NCBI RefSeq assembly: GCF_900142845.1
Contig: NZ_FSRU01000002.1
Coordinates: 2,356,001-2,420,000 of the forward strand
Origin: Paraburkholderia phenazinium
Lineage (GTDB): Bacteria; Pseudomonadota; Gammaproteobacteria; Burkholderiales; Burkholderiaceae
Length of the DNA: 64,000 bases
Direction of reading: 5' to 3'
In this document: piece by piece, positions 44,273-52,626 of the stretch
Numbering within the stretch: the stretch's first letter is position 1
How the letters are laid out: each line of letters begins with the position of its first letter
Position numbers and translations under genes: made by a program
The notes under the pieces: model-generated
Databases searched by the model: none
Told to the model about the DNA's origin: nothing
What the model saw: the letters and a program-made list of their open reading frames with translations, nothing else

Positions 44273-45184
44273 TCAGACAATCCGCATCGAGTAATCCGTT
44301 GCGCGCACGTCCTTCGTCAACGCGCCGATCGAAATACGATCCACGCCGGTCTCCGCGATCGTCCGCACCGTCTCGAAGTTCACGCCGCCCGATACTTCGA
44401 GCACCGCCCGCCCCGCCGTGAGGCGCACGGCATCGCGCATGGCGTCGAACGAGAAGTTGTCGAGCAGAACGGATTGCGCACGATGCGCCAACGCCGTTTC
44501 AAGCTGCTCCAGCGTCTCCACCTCGATCTGGATCGACACGCCCGCGTTCAAGGCGAGCGCGGCGTCCATCGCCGGCCCCACTCCGCCCGCTGCCGCGATG
44601 TGGTTTTCCTTGATGAGAATGCCGTCGTAGAGCGCAAGCCGCTGGTTGGCGCCGCCGCCCACGCGCACCGCGTACTTCTGGGCGAGCCGCAGACCAGGCA
44701 AGGTCTTGCGCGTATCGAGAACGCGCGCCTGCGTATGGGCGATGGCGTCGACGTAGCGGCGCGTCGCGCTCGCCACACCTGAAAGCATTTGCAGGAAATT
44801 CAGCGCGTTGCGCTCAGCCGTGAGTAATGCGCGCGCCGGGCCGCGCAGTTTGCAAACCGTCGTGTCGGCCGTCATAAGTTCGCCTTCACGATAGCGCCAC
44901 TGCACGTCGATGCGCGGATCGACGTGGTGCATCACTGCGTTGAACCACGGCACGCCGCACAACACAGCGTCCTCACGCACAATGATGCGGGCGTCGCGTA
45001 GATCGTCGGCGGGCACGAGGCGGCCGGTCTGATCGCCGGCGCCCACATCTTCCGCCAGCGCATCGGCAACATTGCGCGCGAGCGCTACGTCGAACGCCGC
45101 GCCGTATTGGGCACGCACTTCCGCAAACAACGGGGAGACCGCGTCAACCTGATACCGCGTGTATGTCTGTTCGACCGCCCCCAT
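44273..45184 (-). CDS. nadC: nicotinate-nucleotide pyrophosphorylase (carboxylating) NadC
   Basis: This 303-residue quinolinate phosphoribosyltransferase makes nicotinate mononucleotide from quinolinate and PRPP. Visible motifs are LAEDVGAGDQTG, ERNALNFLQMLSGVA, DTRKTLPGLRLAQKYAVRVGGG and KENHI. The VEVETLEQ-type strand IQIEVETLEQ and SGGVN near the C-terminus belong to the phosphate-binding barrel. The ATG at 45184 overlaps the nadA stop by one base (TAATG), so nadA and nadC are translationally coupled; the frame upstream of that ATG belongs to nadA antisense space and is not used. Confidence 0.95.
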   Translation of the reverse strand: MGAVEQTYTRYQVDAVSPLFAEVRAQYGAAFDVALARNVADALAEDVGAGDQTGRLVPADDLRDARIIVREDAVLCGVPWFNAVMHHVDPRIDVQWRYREGELMTADTTVCKLRGPARALLTAERNALNFLQMLSGVASATRRYVDAIAHTQARVLDTRKTLPGLRLAQKYAVRVGGGANQRLALYDGILIKENHIAAAGGVGPAMDAALALNAGVSIQIEVETLEQLETALAHRAQSVLLDNFSFDAMRDAVRLTAGRAVLEVSGGVNFETVRTIAETGVDRISIGALTKDVRATDYSMRIV

Positions 45185-46323
45185 TACGCCGCTCCCACGT
45201 TCGAAAACAATGCCGTGTCTTTCGCGAGGTCGCCGCTCGTCTGCACCCGCTTCTTGTGACGCGCGGCGAAGTCGAGCATGCGGTCGATCGGCAAGCGCGC
45301 CCGTTCGCCCACGGCGCGATCGACAAGGATCTCGTTGTGACCACGCTCCAGCACGTCGGCCAGATTCGCCAGTCCGTTCATTGCCATCCACGGGCAATGC
45401 GCGCAACTTTTGCAGGTTGCGCTATTGCCGGCCGTCGGGGCTTCGATAAAGGTCTTGCCAGGCGCAGCCAGACGCATCTTGTACAGAATGCCGAGATCCG
45501 TCGCCACGATAAAGTGCTTCGCATCGAGCCGTTGCGCGGCGTCGATCAGTTGAGTCGTCGAGCCCACGACATCGGCCAGCGCCACAACGCTCTCCGGAGA
45601 CTCGGGATGCACCAGCACCTTGGCGTCCGGATACTGTTCGCGCAGCAGATCGAGTTCAATCCCCTTGAATTCGTCGTGCACGAGGCACGAGCCCTGCCAG
45701 AGCAGCATGTCCGCGCCGGTCTTCTTCTGGATGTAGCTGCCGAGATGCCGGTCCGGCGCCCAGATAATCTTTTCGCCGCGCGCGTGCAGGTCGGCGACGA
45801 TCTCGAGGCCGATCGACGACGTCACCATCCAGTCCGCCCGCGCCTTCACGGCTGCGCTGGTGTTCGCGTAGACCACCACCGTACGATCCGGATGCGCGTC
45901 ACAGAATGCGGAAAACTCGTCGACGGGACAGCCCAGGTCGAGCGAGCAGGTTGCATCCAGATCCGGCATCAGCACGCGCTTGCCGGGACTGAGGATTTTC
46001 GAGGTCTCGCCCATAAAGCGCACACCGGCGACGACCAGCGTCTGCGCCTCATGATCGCGGCCGAAACGCGCCATTTCGAGCGAGTCCGCCACGCAGCCGC
46101 CGGTCTCGTCGGCGAGCTCCTGCAGCTCCGCGTCGACGTAATAGTGCGCAACGAGCACCGCCTTCTCACGCTCAAGCAACGCGCGGATACGCGCCTTCAG
46201 CGCAACCTTTTCTTCTGCCGACGGCGCCTCGGGCACCTTGGCCCACGCCTGTCCGATGCCGCAGGTCAAGCCCTGCGCCTGCGGCCGGTCGTATTCGACG
46301 CTCCTGATCGCCTGCTGATTCAT
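45184..46323 (-). CDS. nadA: quinolinate synthase NadA
   Basis: This 379-residue 4Fe-4S enzyme condenses iminoaspartate with dihydroxyacetone phosphate to quinolinate. Expected features are present: [55 protein letters not shown] and the C-terminal cluster cysteines in [20 protein letters not shown] lies 4 nt before the ATG at 46323; in-frame sequence upstream overlaps the terminator of the next gene and is not used. It is coupled to nadC. Confidence 0.95.
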   Translation of the reverse strand: MNQQAIRSVEYDRPQAQGLTCGIGQAWAKVPEAPSAEEKVALKARIRALLEREKAVLVAHYYVDAELQELADETGGCVADSLEMARFGRDHEAQTLVVAGVRFMGETSKILSPGKRVLMPDLDATCSLDLGCPVDEFSAFCDAHPDRTVVVYANTSAAVKARADWMVTSSIGLEIVADLHARGEKIIWAPDRHLGSYIQKKTGADMLLWQGSCLVHDEFKGIELDLLREQYPDAKVLVHPESPESVVALADVVGSTTQLIDAAQRLDAKHFIVATDLGILYKMRLAAPGKTFIEAPTAGNSATCKSCAHCPWMAMNGLANLADVLERGHNEILVDRAVGERARLPIDRMLDFAARHKKRVQTSGDLAKDTALFSNVGAA

Positions 46324-46398
46324 GATCCCCTCTGCCCTGCTGATGCGCCGCAGATCGCCGTGCGCCTTATGCCTCGCGTCCGACGTTTTATGCGGCCC

Positions 46399-46431
46399 AA
46401 AAAAGCAAAACCCCGCCAACGCGGGGTTTTG
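46399..46431 (-). terminator. intrinsic terminator after the desaturase gene
   Basis: On the minus strand the stem CAAAACCCCGC/GCGGGGTTTTG with a 4-nt loop continues into GCTTTTTT. It lies 45 bp past the desaturase stop and just upstream of nadA. Confidence 0.88.
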
Positions 46432-46475
46432 TGACGAACCTGAATCTTAATAGATTTCGTGCTTAGTTTCCTGGC

Positions 46476-47672
46476 TCAGGCATAGCGGCGCAGACGCGTC
46501 GCAAACTCCTGGAGTGCCTTGATACCGCTTTGTTCTGCACGATGACACCAATCCTGCAATTGCACGAGCAGTTGTTCGCGCGAGGCGTTCGAACGCTCCC
46601 ACATGGCTGCGAGCTCGTTACGCAACTCGATGTAGGTGCGCAGCTTCTGGCTGTTCGCGAAGATTTGCGGCAATTGACGCTTCTGCGGTTCGTCGAGGCC
46701 GGCTTCTTCCTTGTGGAACCAGCTACGTGCACCGCGCATCACCTGGTACTTTTCGCGCGCGCCCACTTCCTTCAGGTGCGCCAGTTCCTGGCGATATGCG
46801 CGCTTGAGCGCCTTACCGTAGCGGGCCATGACTTCGTAGCGGTTGGCCAGCACGGCCTGCAAGGTGTCCTGGTCCAGCACGAGCTTGCCGGTGGTCAGGC
46901 GCGGCGTGGGTGCAATCTTCTTCACCTTGGCCAGACGGAAGGCCGACATGATACGGATATACATCCAGCCGATATCGAACTCGTACCACTTGTTCGACAG
47001 CTTGGCCGACGTCGCATACGTATGGTGGTTGTTGTGCAGTTCTTCGCCACCGATCAGGATGCCCCACGGGAAAATGTTGGTGCTCGCATCAGCCGAGTTG
47101 AAGTTGCGATAGCCCCAGAAGTGCGCGAGACCATTGACAACACCCGCCGCCCAGAACGGAATCCAGATCATCTGCACGGCCCAGACCGTCAGGCCGACGA
47201 GGCCGAACAGCGCGACGTTGAGCACCATCATCAGGCTCACGCCAAGAATCGGGTACTTCGTGTAGACGTTGCGTTCCATCCAGTCGTTCGGCGTGCCGTG
47301 ACTGAACTTGCGCATGGTTTCTTCGTTCTTCGCTTCGCTGCGATAGAGCTCGGCGCCTTCCAGCAACACCTTCCAGATGCCGCGCGTTTGCGGGCTGTGC
47401 GGATCTTCTTCGGTCTCGCACTTGGCGTGGTGCTTACGGTGAATCGCGGCCCATTGGCCGGTCAACATGCCTGTGGTCATCCACAGCCAGAAGCGGAAAA
47501 AATGACTGACCGCGGGATGCAGGTCGAGGGCGCGGTGCGCCTGGCAGCGGTGCAGATACACCGTCACGCCAATGATCGTGATGTGCGTCACCACGGCCGT
47601 GTACACCGCGAGTTGCCACCACGAGAAGCGCAGCAGACCGTGGGCAAGAAAATCAAGCAAGGAATTCAACAA
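46476..47672 (-). CDS. acyl-CoA/acyl-lipid delta-9 fatty acid desaturase
   Basis: This 398-residue membrane desaturase has the three histidine boxes of the stearoyl-CoA desaturase family: HRCQAH (residues 41-46), HRKHH near residue 75 and HNNHH near residue 215. These bind the di-iron centre. Four hydrophobic segments flank the boxes. The C-terminal 150 residues are helical, charged and unusual for the core family (RRYA end). It introduces a double bond into saturated acyl chains, adjusting membrane fluidity. It is monocistronic. Upstream, TTGACA at 47756-47761 (minus strand) and two GGTTAGT/GGTTACT direct repeats suggest a regulated promoter. Confidence 0.92.
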   Translation of the reverse strand: MLNSLLDFLAHGLLRFSWWQLAVYTAVVTHITIIGVTVYLHRCQAHRALDLHPAVSHFFRFWLWMTTGMLTGQWAAIHRKHHAKCETEEDPHSPQTRGIWKVLLEGAELYRSEAKNEETMRKFSHGTPNDWMERNVYTKYPILGVSLMMVLNVALFGLVGLTVWAVQMIWIPFWAAGVVNGLAHFWGYRNFNSADASTNIFPWGILIGGEELHNNHHTYATSAKLSNKWYEFDIGWMYIRIMSAFRLAKVKKIAPTPRLTTGKLVLDQDTLQAVLANRYEVMARYGKALKRAYRQELAHLKEVGAREKYQVMRGARSWFHKEEAGLDEPQKRQLPQIFANSQKLRTYIELRNELAAMWERSNASREQLLVQLQDWCHRAEQSGIKALQEFATRLRRYA

Positions 47673-47910
47673 GGCAATTTACCTGTGGAACGAGAGTGAC
47701 AGGACACCAAAAGACAACACGTACAGAGTAACCGAGAGACTAACCAAAAACGCGGTGTCAAGAAAGTGAAAGCATACGAACAGATTGGACGTTATTCTAC
47801 GCGAACCGTTCCAAGTGTTTGTAACAATTGGGGATTTTTTGTAGCGCATCAACCAGGGCAAACACGCTGATGCGGTATTTTTGGCGGCCTTGCAAGGCCG
47901 CACAGCCGCC

Positions 47911-49263
47911 TCAGGCGGCGCTGCCGGGCTCGTTGGCTGCGTCTCCGGTCAGATTTACCGGTCGCGACAGAATGTCGCCCGCGCCGACAATCCGCAGCTC
48001 GCGTTGCGCGTAGGGAATCGAAATGCCGTGCTCGCCGAACAGACGCCAGATATTGCGGTTGATCGCCGAGCGCACGCTGGAGGTGCCGGTTGCCGCGTCC
48101 TCGATCCAGAAACCCAGTTCCAGGTTGATGCCGTCCGGGCCGAATCCGACCAGATAAGGCGTCGGGGCGGGATCCAGCAGCACCCGGTCGACGCCGTGCG
48201 CAGCCTCGGCAAGCAGCGCCATGGCCTCGTCCACATCCGACGTGTACGCCACCTGAACGGCGATCTTCGCGTACCCGCGAGTCAGATAGGACGACTGGTT
48301 CTGCACGACATCGGTGATCAGCTTTTCGTTTGGAATCAGCGTTTCGATGCCGTCCAGTCCGCGCACCACCGTGTAGCGCGTGCGGATCTGCGTGACCATG
48401 CCCTGCAGGCCGCCGGTATTGATGGTGTCGCCGATCCGCAGCGAACGGTCGATCAGGATGATGAAGCCCGACACGTAATTGCTGGCGATCTTCTGCAAGC
48501 CGAAGCCAAGCCCCACCCCCAGCGCGCCGCCGAACACCCCCAGCACCGTAATGTCGATGCCCACCAGCGACAGGCTGATCAGCACCGCCGCCAGCATGAA
48601 CGACGCGCGGCCGACCCGCGCCACCACCACTTTCAGGTTCGCATCGAGCGTGCGGGCGCGCATCAGCCGCTCCTCGAACGCCGAGCCGAGCCACATCGCC
48701 ACCACCATCGTCACGCAGACCCACAGCAGCCCCGTCGACAGGGACAGCAGCGTCATGTGCGCATTGGCCACACGAAAGCGCACGCTGGCCATCCAGTCGA
48801 GGACGTCGTCCTGAATGCCCATCACGGTCAGCACCATGCCGACCCAGACGATCAGCGAGACGACCTTTTCGACGAAAAACAGCAGCGTATGGGCTTCGCC
48901 GTCGCTGCCGAAGACGCGCCGGGCGAAGAAGAACATCACATAGATCAGCCCGATGCCGAACAGCGGCACCAGCGCCAGGTCGAGCAGCGCCGTATGCATG
49001 AAGGGCGAGGCGACCGCCTGCGCGAGCCAGACCAGCGCCGCGCCGATCAGCGGAAAGAACGCGCGGTTCAGGCTTTCCGCGCCGAAGCGCAGCGCCTGAT
49101 AGCGCGTCTGCCGGCGCAGGTCGAGCGTGCGGCGCAGCAGCCAGGCAAGCCCCCACGCGAGCAGGAGCGTGCCGAGCAGCAAGCCGACCTGCCAAAGCAT
49201 CACCGGCTGACCGAAGTCGTGGCCGACGTCGCCGAACAGGTGAGAGAAGATCCGATTCTGCAT
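47911..49263 (-). CDS. mechanosensitive ion channel MscS family protein
   Basis: This 450-residue MscS-type channel has an N-terminal membrane region of about four helices (residues 20-180). The pore-lining helix TM3 is GVFGGALGVGLGFGLQKIASNYVSGFIILIDRS in pattern, and the cytoplasmic beta domain (RIGDTINTGGLQGMVTQIRTRYTVVR, LIPNEKLI) and C-terminal alpha/beta domain follow. It releases solutes on hypo-osmotic shock. The ATG at 49263 precedes a normal N-terminus; the frame runs further upstream into the methyltransferase gene and is not used. Confidence 0.9.
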   Translation of the reverse strand: MQNRIFSHLFGDVGHDFGQPVMLWQVGLLLGTLLLAWGLAWLLRRTLDLRRQTRYQALRFGAESLNRAFFPLIGAALVWLAQAVASPFMHTALLDLALVPLFGIGLIYVMFFFARRVFGSDGEAHTLLFFVEKVVSLIVWVGMVLTVMGIQDDVLDWMASVRFRVANAHMTLLSLSTGLLWVCVTMVVAMWLGSAFEERLMRARTLDANLKVVVARVGRASFMLAAVLISLSLVGIDITVLGVFGGALGVGLGFGLQKIASNYVSGFIILIDRSLRIGDTINTGGLQGMVTQIRTRYTVVRGLDGIETLIPNEKLITDVVQNQSSYLTRGYAKIAVQVAYTSDVDEAMALLAEAAHGVDRVLLDPAPTPYLVGFGPDGINLELGFWIEDAATGTSSVRSAINRNIWRLFGEHGISIPYAQRELRIVGAGDILSRPVNLTGDAANEPGSAA

Positions 49264-49328
49264 GGTGGGGTAGGTGCGTCCGGCACGCCGCGACTCGTTT
49301 GCGCAACGGCCGGGCGCGCCCAGGCCGC

Positions 49329-50588
49329 TTAGGAGCGGCGCTCCAGCACGGCAGCGAAGAAGCCGTCGGTGGCGTGGCGGTGCGGCCACAGCGACAGGTA
49401 GTCGCCCATCTCCAGCTCGACACGCTGCTCGGCCAGCACTTCGCCCGCCGGCACCACGGCAAAGCCGGGGTGATTGGCGAGGAACTGCTCGACGATGGTT
49501 TCGTTTTCGGCTTCCAGAATGCTGCAGGTCGCGTAGACGAGCCGGCCGCCCACCTTCACGAGGCGCGCGGCGCTCGTCAGGATGGACAACTGCTTGGGCG
49601 CCAGTTCGGCGATGGATTCCGGCGACTGGCGCCATTTCAGATCAGGATTGCGCCGCAGCGTGCCGAGACCGCTGCACGGCGCATCCACCAGCACGCGGTC
49701 GATCTTGCCCGCCAGACGCTTGATCTTGGCGTCATGCTCGCTGTCGATCAGCACCGGGTTGACGTTCGACAGCCCGCTGCGCGCGAGGCGCGGCTTGAGC
49801 TTGGCGAGGCGCCGCTCGGAGATGTCGAACGCATACAGACGGCCCGAGGAGCGCATCATCGCGCCCAGCGCGAGCGTCTTGCCGCCCGCGCCGGCGCAGA
49901 AATCGACGATCATTTCGCCGCGCTTGGGCGCCACCAGCGTGCACAGCAACTGGCTGCCTTCATCCTGCACTTCGACCCAGCCGTTCTGGAACGCGTCGAG
50001 CTTGGTGAGCGGCGGCTTGCCGACCACCCGCACGCCGAACGGCGCAAACGGCGTGGCGCCGGCCTCGATGCCGGCCTTCGACAGCGCGCCGAGCACGTCG
50101 TCGCGGCTTGCCTTGATCGGATTGGCGCGCAGGTCGAGCGGCGCCGGATAGTTCAGCGCGGCGGCGAGCTGCGCCAGTTCGTCGGCTTCGAAACGCTTGG
50201 AGAGCGCCTGATAGATCCAGTCCGGCAGGTTCATGCGAATCCGCAGCGGCAGGCTCTCCGGGTCGATCTTCGCGACGTGTTCAAGCCAGTTGGACTCGCT
50301 GTCGGAGACGAACGGCTTCAGGGCCGAGCGCCCCGCCGTCTGCATCAGGCCCAGCAAGGCCATGCGGCGCGCCGGGCTGCCGGTGCCGCTTTCGGCCAGA
50401 TGGGCGAACTCCATCCGCCGCCGCAACACCGCGAACACCGCTTCGGCGATGACGCCGCGCTCGCCGTGCCCGAGCTTCGGGTGGGCGCGGAAAAAACGGC
50501 TGGTGGCGGCGTCGGCGGGGCCGGCCAGCTTCAGCACGTCCGCGAGCAGCGTTTCAGTTTGTCCAATCAGAAATCCATGCAGTCTCAT
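49329..50588 (-). CDS. RsmB/NOP family RNA (cytosine-5) methyltransferase
   Basis: This 419-residue SAM-dependent m5C RNA methyltransferase has the SAM loop DFCAGAGGKTLALGAMM. The catalytic motif IV VDAPCSGLGTLRRNPDLKW and motif VI YATCSI provide the two cysteines. The N-terminal 130 residues are related to the NusB-like/PUA-type region of RsmB but shortened, so the exact rRNA target (C967 in E. coli RsmB) is not certain. Its ATG overlaps the purN stop (ATGA), so it is cotranslated with purN. Confidence 0.9.
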   Translation of the reverse strand: MRLHGFLIGQTETLLADVLKLAGPADAATSRFFRAHPKLGHGERGVIAEAVFAVLRRRMEFAHLAESGTGSPARRMALLGLMQTAGRSALKPFVSDSESNWLEHVAKIDPESLPLRIRMNLPDWIYQALSKRFEADELAQLAAALNYPAPLDLRANPIKASRDDVLGALSKAGIEAGATPFAPFGVRVVGKPPLTKLDAFQNGWVEVQDEGSQLLCTLVAPKRGEMIVDFCAGAGGKTLALGAMMRSSGRLYAFDISERRLAKLKPRLARSGLSNVNPVLIDSEHDAKIKRLAGKIDRVLVDAPCSGLGTLRRNPDLKWRQSPESIAELAPKQLSILTSAARLVKVGGRLVYATCSILEAENETIVEQFLANHPGFAVVPAGEVLAEQRVELEMGDYLSLWPHRHATDGFFAAVLERRS

Positions 50589-51250
50589 ACGCCCTCTCCG
50601 GCGATCTTGTTGCTATTGATGTCGGCAAAGAGCCATTGCGGCTCCGGCGGCGTGAGCGTGACGCGCAGTCCGTCGAGCGCAAGGCGCCCTTCGACGAACC
50701 AGCGCACCGCGCGGGGGTAAATCGTGTGTTCGGTCTCGAGCACGCGCCCGGCCAGCGCCGCGGCGTCGTCGCCCTGCAGCACCGGCACGGCGGATTGCAG
50801 CACGATAGGCCCATGATCCAGTTCGGACGTAACAAAATGGACCGACGCGCCGTGCAGCCGCACGCCGGCGTCGAGCGCCTGCTGGTGCGTCTTGAGGCCC
50901 GTAAAGCTCGGCAGCAGCGACGGATGAACGTTCAGCATGCGGCCCGCGTAGCGGTCGACGAAGCCGGGCGTCAGCACCCGCATGAAGCCGGCAAGCGCAA
51001 CCAGATCGGGCGCGAAAGCGTCGATTTCGCGTGCCAGGGCCGCGTCGAAGGTCTCGCGGTCGGGAAACTGGCGGTGGTCGACCACCGCCGTGGCAATGCC
51101 GTGCGACGCGGCGAACTCAAGGCCCGCAGCGTCTGGACGGTTGGCAATCACGGCGGCGACTTGCGCCGGCCAGCCTTCGCGCGAACAGGCGCGAACGATG
51201 GCTTCCATGTTGCTGCCCCGCCCGGAAATCAGGATGACAAGTTTTTTCAT
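50585..51250 (-). CDS. purN: phosphoribosylglycinamide formyltransferase PurN
   Basis: This 221-residue enzyme transfers a formyl group from 10-formyl-THF to GAR in purine synthesis. It begins KLVILISGRGSNMEAIV, followed by AGFMRVLTPGFV, the active-site NVHPSLLPSFTG with the catalytic Asn and His, and HFVTSELDHGPIV with the catalytic Asp. The length matches the family. It is divergent from ribF and overlaps the downstream methyltransferase gene by 4 bp. Confidence 0.96.
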   Translation of the reverse strand: MKKLVILISGRGSNMEAIVRACSREGWPAQVAAVIANRPDAAGLEFAASHGIATAVVDHRQFPDRETFDAALAREIDAFAPDLVALAGFMRVLTPGFVDRYAGRMLNVHPSLLPSFTGLKTHQQALDAGVRLHGASVHFVTSELDHGPIVLQSAVPVLQGDDAAALAGRVLETEHTIYPRAVRWFVEGRLALDGLRVTLTPPEPQWLFADINSNKIAGEGV

Positions 51251-51316
51251 CCGCGGATTTTATCATTCGGGGACCGCCGGAACGGCGCTGCGCCGCCGTG
51301 GCTTGCTTTGAGCGTT

Positions 51317-51322
51317 TATAAT
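51317..51322 (+). promoter_or_regulatory. possible -10 element of the ribF promoter
   Basis: A consensus TATAAT lies in the purN-ribF divergent gap, 135 bp before the ribF start. No matching -35 hexamer is present at 17 bp, so the assignment is tentative. Confidence 0.4.
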
Positions 51323-51456
51323 CGTGTGTTTTGCGGAGTCCGGTCCGTCCCTGCCGGCCGCCCTTGCGGCCCGGCATGATACGTTACCGTTATGGATGCC
51401 GTCACACGTCGCCGTTACACGCCGTCCCCACACACAACGTCGCCCAACACGCTATT

Positions 51457-52452
51457 GTGAGAGTCTTCCGCGGTCTTCCCAATGCCGAGAGCCGTGCGCC
51501 CTGCGCACTGACCATCGGCAACTTCGACGGTGTCCACCGCGGCCATCAGGCTTTGCTCGCCCATGTGCGGGCCGCCGCCGACGCCCGCGGCCTGCCCGTT
51601 TGCGTGATGACCTTCGAGCCGCACCCGCGTGAATTCTTCAATCCGGCCGGCGCCCCGCCGCGGATCGCCATGCTGCGCGACAAGCTCGAGGCGCTGCGCA
51701 CCAATGGCGTCGACCGGGTGGTGGTCGAGCATTTCAACCACACCTTCGCCAGCCAGTCGCCGGATGCGTTCGTCGAGCGGATCATCGTCAACGGCTTGCA
51801 CGCGCGCTGGGTGATGATCGGCGACGACTTCCGCTATGGCTCGAAGCGCGCGGGCGATTTCGAATCGCTCAAGGCCGCCGGCCTGCAGCACGGTTTCGAA
51901 GTCGAACAGATGGCCACCGTCGCGGATCCGTCCGGTGCGCGCATCTCCAGCTCCGGCGTGCGCGCGGCCCTGATTGCCGGCGACCTCGACTCGGCGCGCG
52001 CCGCGCTGGGCCGCGATTACCTGATCAGCGGCCACGTCGTCCACGGCATGAAGCTGGGCCGCGACCTCGGCTTTCCCACGCTGAACCTGCCGATCGCCCA
52101 CAAGCGCCCGGCGCTGGCGGGGATTTTCGTGGTCCGCGTGCACGGCATCGCAGCGGAGCCGTTGCCGGGCGTCGCCAGCCTCGGCTTGCGCCCCACCGTC
52201 GACGACTCCGGCCGCGTGCTGCTCGAGGTACACCTGCTCGACTGGCACGGCGACGCGTATGGCAAACTCGTACGCGTCGAATTTCTGAAGAAGCTGCGTG
52301 ACGAGGAGAAGTACGTCGACCTCGAAACGCTGACCGCCGCCATCGCGCGCGACGTCGCCAACGCGCGTGCGTGGTTCGCGGCGGTGGGCACCGGTACGCC
52401 GGGCAGCCGCTCCACCGGCTTTGCCACTTCAGCCACCGACCGAATTAGATAG
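51457..52452 (+). CDS. ribF: bifunctional riboflavin kinase/FAD synthetase RibF
   Basis: This 331-residue enzyme phosphorylates riboflavin to FMN and adenylates it to FAD. The N-terminal nucleotidyltransferase part has LTIGNFDGVHRGHQALL and ISSSGVRAAL. The C-terminal flavokinase has GHVVHGMKLGRDLGFPTLNL, SLGLRPTVD and LRDEEKY. The start is a GTG at 51457 that places the family N-terminus VRVFRGLP; no good Shine-Dalgarno is visible, and upstream in-frame codons look non-coding. It is followed by ileS, the usual order, and opens the ribF-ileS-lspA-coaBC-dut run. Confidence 0.93.
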   Translation: MRVFRGLPNAESRAPCALTIGNFDGVHRGHQALLAHVRAAADARGLPVCVMTFEPHPREFFNPAGAPPRIAMLRDKLEALRTNGVDRVVVEHFNHTFASQSPDAFVERIIVNGLHARWVMIGDDFRYGSKRAGDFESLKAAGLQHGFEVEQMATVADPSGARISSSGVRAALIAGDLDSARAALGRDYLISGHVVHGMKLGRDLGFPTLNLPIAHKRPALAGIFVVRVHGIAAEPLPGVASLGLRPTVDDSGRVLLEVHLLDWHGDAYGKLVRVEFLKKLRDEEKYVDLETLTAAIARDVANARAWFAAVGTGTPGSRSTGFATSATDRIR

Positions 52453-52626
52453 CCGCCGCGGTACGTGCCGGCGCTGTCAGCATCAAGCGTCGCACGTACC
52501 CTCCGCCGCGCGCATCGAAGGGCGTCCGTGGATCACGCGACATGCCTGCCGGGCGCGCAACGCCCCGCGCATCGTGCGCATATTGCGCCTTTAGTGCGCA
52601 TCGAAAGAATTCACCGCGACCACACC

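Noticed and set aside
47820..47900. GC palindrome (GCGGCCTTGCAAGGCCGC) and CGCATCA/TGATGCG hairpin after the MscS gene
   Set aside because: Neither has a T tract in the direction of the MscS transcript, so I did not call a terminator.
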